This document shows positions 6,773 to 7,347 of a stretch of DNA of 7,347 nucleotides, piece after piece. Position 1 is the stretch's first letter; every line of letters starts with the position of its first letter. Where the stretch lies: positions 1 through 7,347 of the forward strand of contig JAMPGN010000209.1 of NCBI GenBank assembly GCA_023663915.1, in the 5' to 3' direction. The position numbers were made by a program, and so were the translations under genes. A model generated the notes under the pieces. It was given only the letters and a program-made list of their open reading frames with translations. It did no database searches and was not told the DNA's origin. The stretch is from Eubacterium sp. GTDB taxonomy: Bacteria; Bacillota_A; Clostridia; Lachnospirales; Lachnospiraceae.

Positions 6773-6946
6773 ATGAGCAAGCAAAATGAATGGGATAAAT
6801 TTATAGATAGAACAAATAATTTTCATTGGCTCTCTGAGCAACTCAAGCAAGCAATGATAGAAAACAAGTTTTACTATGAATACTTTTACAACCTTGCAAA
6901 CCACTTCCTTCAAAAAGAAGGTATACCAAAAAACAAGATAGAATAA
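6773..6946 (+). CDS. Small hypothetical protein
   Basis: A 57-residue frame (MSKQNEWDKFIDR... ending GIPKNKIE) rich in aromatic and charged residues, with no membrane span, signal or motif I know. The ATG at 6773 is chosen because AGAAAGG ends ten bases upstream; a GTG at 6764 would add three residues but is too near that site. In the same frame the codons from 6701 to 6763 spell a hydrophobic stretch (SYGLLALSYYFLYKKG) with no ATG, GTG or TTG start; a site AAGGAG (6699-6704) lies eight bases before an ATC at 6713. This could mean an originally longer protein with a membrane helix whose start codon was lost. Base composition is AT-rich and codon use is plausible. Confidence 0.4.
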   Translation: MSKQNEWDKFIDRTNNFHWLSEQLKQAMIENKFYYEYFYNLANHFLQKEGIPKNKIE

Positions 6947-7020
6947 AATTTCTCAATGCCCTTTTTACGGAATATACACTGCTATAACTATGTCAAATAC
7001 AAGCTTTGAATATTTCCTTA

Positions 7021-7110
7021 ATGGAACCCCCTCTTCATGATAACGTATACAATGCATGTTTTTTTAGTACTCTATGCATGTTCTTGCACGAAACTACTCG
7101 CGTAAAATGA
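7021..7110 (+). CDS. Possible short frame overlapping the next one
   Basis: A 29-codon frame (MEPPLHDNVYNACFF...) whose TGA stop overlaps an ATG at 7107 as ATGA, the usual geometry of translational coupling. There is no convincing ribosome site and I do not recognise the peptide. It may be a chance frame in a non-coding stretch. Confidence 0.12.
   Translation: MEPPLHDNVYNACFFSTLCMFLHETTRVK
7052..7082. repeat. Direct repeat ATGCATGTT, 22 bases apart
   Basis: ATGCATGTT occurs at 7052-7060 and 7074-7082. The spacing of 22 bases is about two turns of the helix, which would suit two protein dimers on one face, and each copy holds the palindrome ATGCAT. It lies just before the frame at 7107. With only two short copies, chance is possible. 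Confidence 0.3.
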
Positions 7111-7347
7111 AAAGGCTCTTGGAATTTGTATATGATAATTCTTTAGATTATTATAATGATAAAAATTCAGAACAATTTTGTCCTATAGAGCATCCTTCAG
7201 ATAGGCTGTCTACAGACGTAGATACCTTAAGACAACAACGAAACAGACTACTCTCATCCAGACCAACATATAATAAAGATTGTGAATGGGCACCTTCTTC
7301 ATTTTCTACTCCTTTACATACAAAAAAGACGCATAGATTTTTCATTT
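7074..7347 (+). CDS. Unrecognised partial reading frame at the right edge
   Basis: An open frame that runs off the window, with ATG candidates at 7074 and 7107; from the second it reads MKRLLEFVYDNSLDYYNDKN and goes on with LRQQRNRLLSS and a polar tail. At least 80 codons are without a stop in AT-rich DNA, which gives some support. No ribosome site stands before either ATG and I know no family with this sequence. The opposite strand is also open over 7151-7345 (64 codons), so the coding strand is uncertain. Confidence 0.25.
   Translation, partial: MHVLARNYSRKMKRLLEFVYDNSLDYYNDKNSEQFCPIEHPSDRLSTDVDTLRQQRNRLLSSRPTYNKDCEWAPSSFSTPLHTKKTHRFFI

Larger units (their letters stand above)
3470..7347. 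mobile_element. Skin-like integrated element in spoIIID (left part, runs off the window)
   Basis: The element starts at the spoIIID break and includes the serine recombinase, the 56-residue protein gene and the DUF927-like remnant, all on the minus strand. No N-terminal spoIIID sequence is found on the minus strand up to the right edge, so the other end lies outside. No conjugation, phage structural or resistance gene is visible in this part, so the type of element (prophage, conjugative or mobilisable) is open. The short plus-strand frames beyond 6700 are assigned to it only because the far junction has not been reached. Confidence 0.7.

Noticed and set aside
7151..7345. 64-codon frame on the minus strand at the right edge
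   Set aside because: No ribosome site is visible inside the window and the peptide has no recognisable feature; the opposite frame is slightly more plausible, though neither is certain.

Overview
The window looks like the chromosome of an anaerobic, spore-forming Bacillota, most likely class Clostridia and probably Lachnospiraceae or a relative. This rests on GuaA and MATE proteins of Clostridia type, strong GGAGG-type ribosome sites, a piece of the sporulation regulator gene spoIIID, and a mobile element with a large serine recombinase. No species can be named from sequence alone.

Left part (1 to about 3470) is ordinary chromosome, read on the minus strand. In transcription order it holds the 3' part of spoIIID (3317-3469), a MATE-family efflux transporter (1852-3219) with its own sigma-A-like promoter and an operator-like palindrome, an intergenic stretch with three hairpins, and guaA for GMP synthase (60-1601). 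Two of the hairpins are clearly related to each other and carry compensatory base changes in their stems.

Middle part (about 3470-6500, minus strand) is the start of an integrated element. A large serine recombinase (3459-5060) abuts the spoIIID fragment, and its last codons and stop codon lie in the junction. Upstream of it are a terminator-like hairpin, a 56-residue protein of a kind I associate with such elements, and a decayed DUF927-like gene whose reading frame has no proper start codon and which seems to lack its central ATPase portion.

Right part (about 6540-7347) is AT-rich, with short weakly supported reading frames on the plus strand and a possible 12-codon leader peptide on the minus strand. 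The 5' half of spoIIID is not in the window, so the element runs beyond the right edge.

The main discovery is the arrangement: spoIIID is split inside its helix-turn-helix, and the recombinase gene sits directly at the break. This is the layout of the skin element of sigK and of other elements excised in the mother cell during sporulation. SpoIIID is itself a mother-cell regulator, so precise excision may restore it. Whether the element excises in a regulated way or has simply inactivated the gene cannot be decided here.
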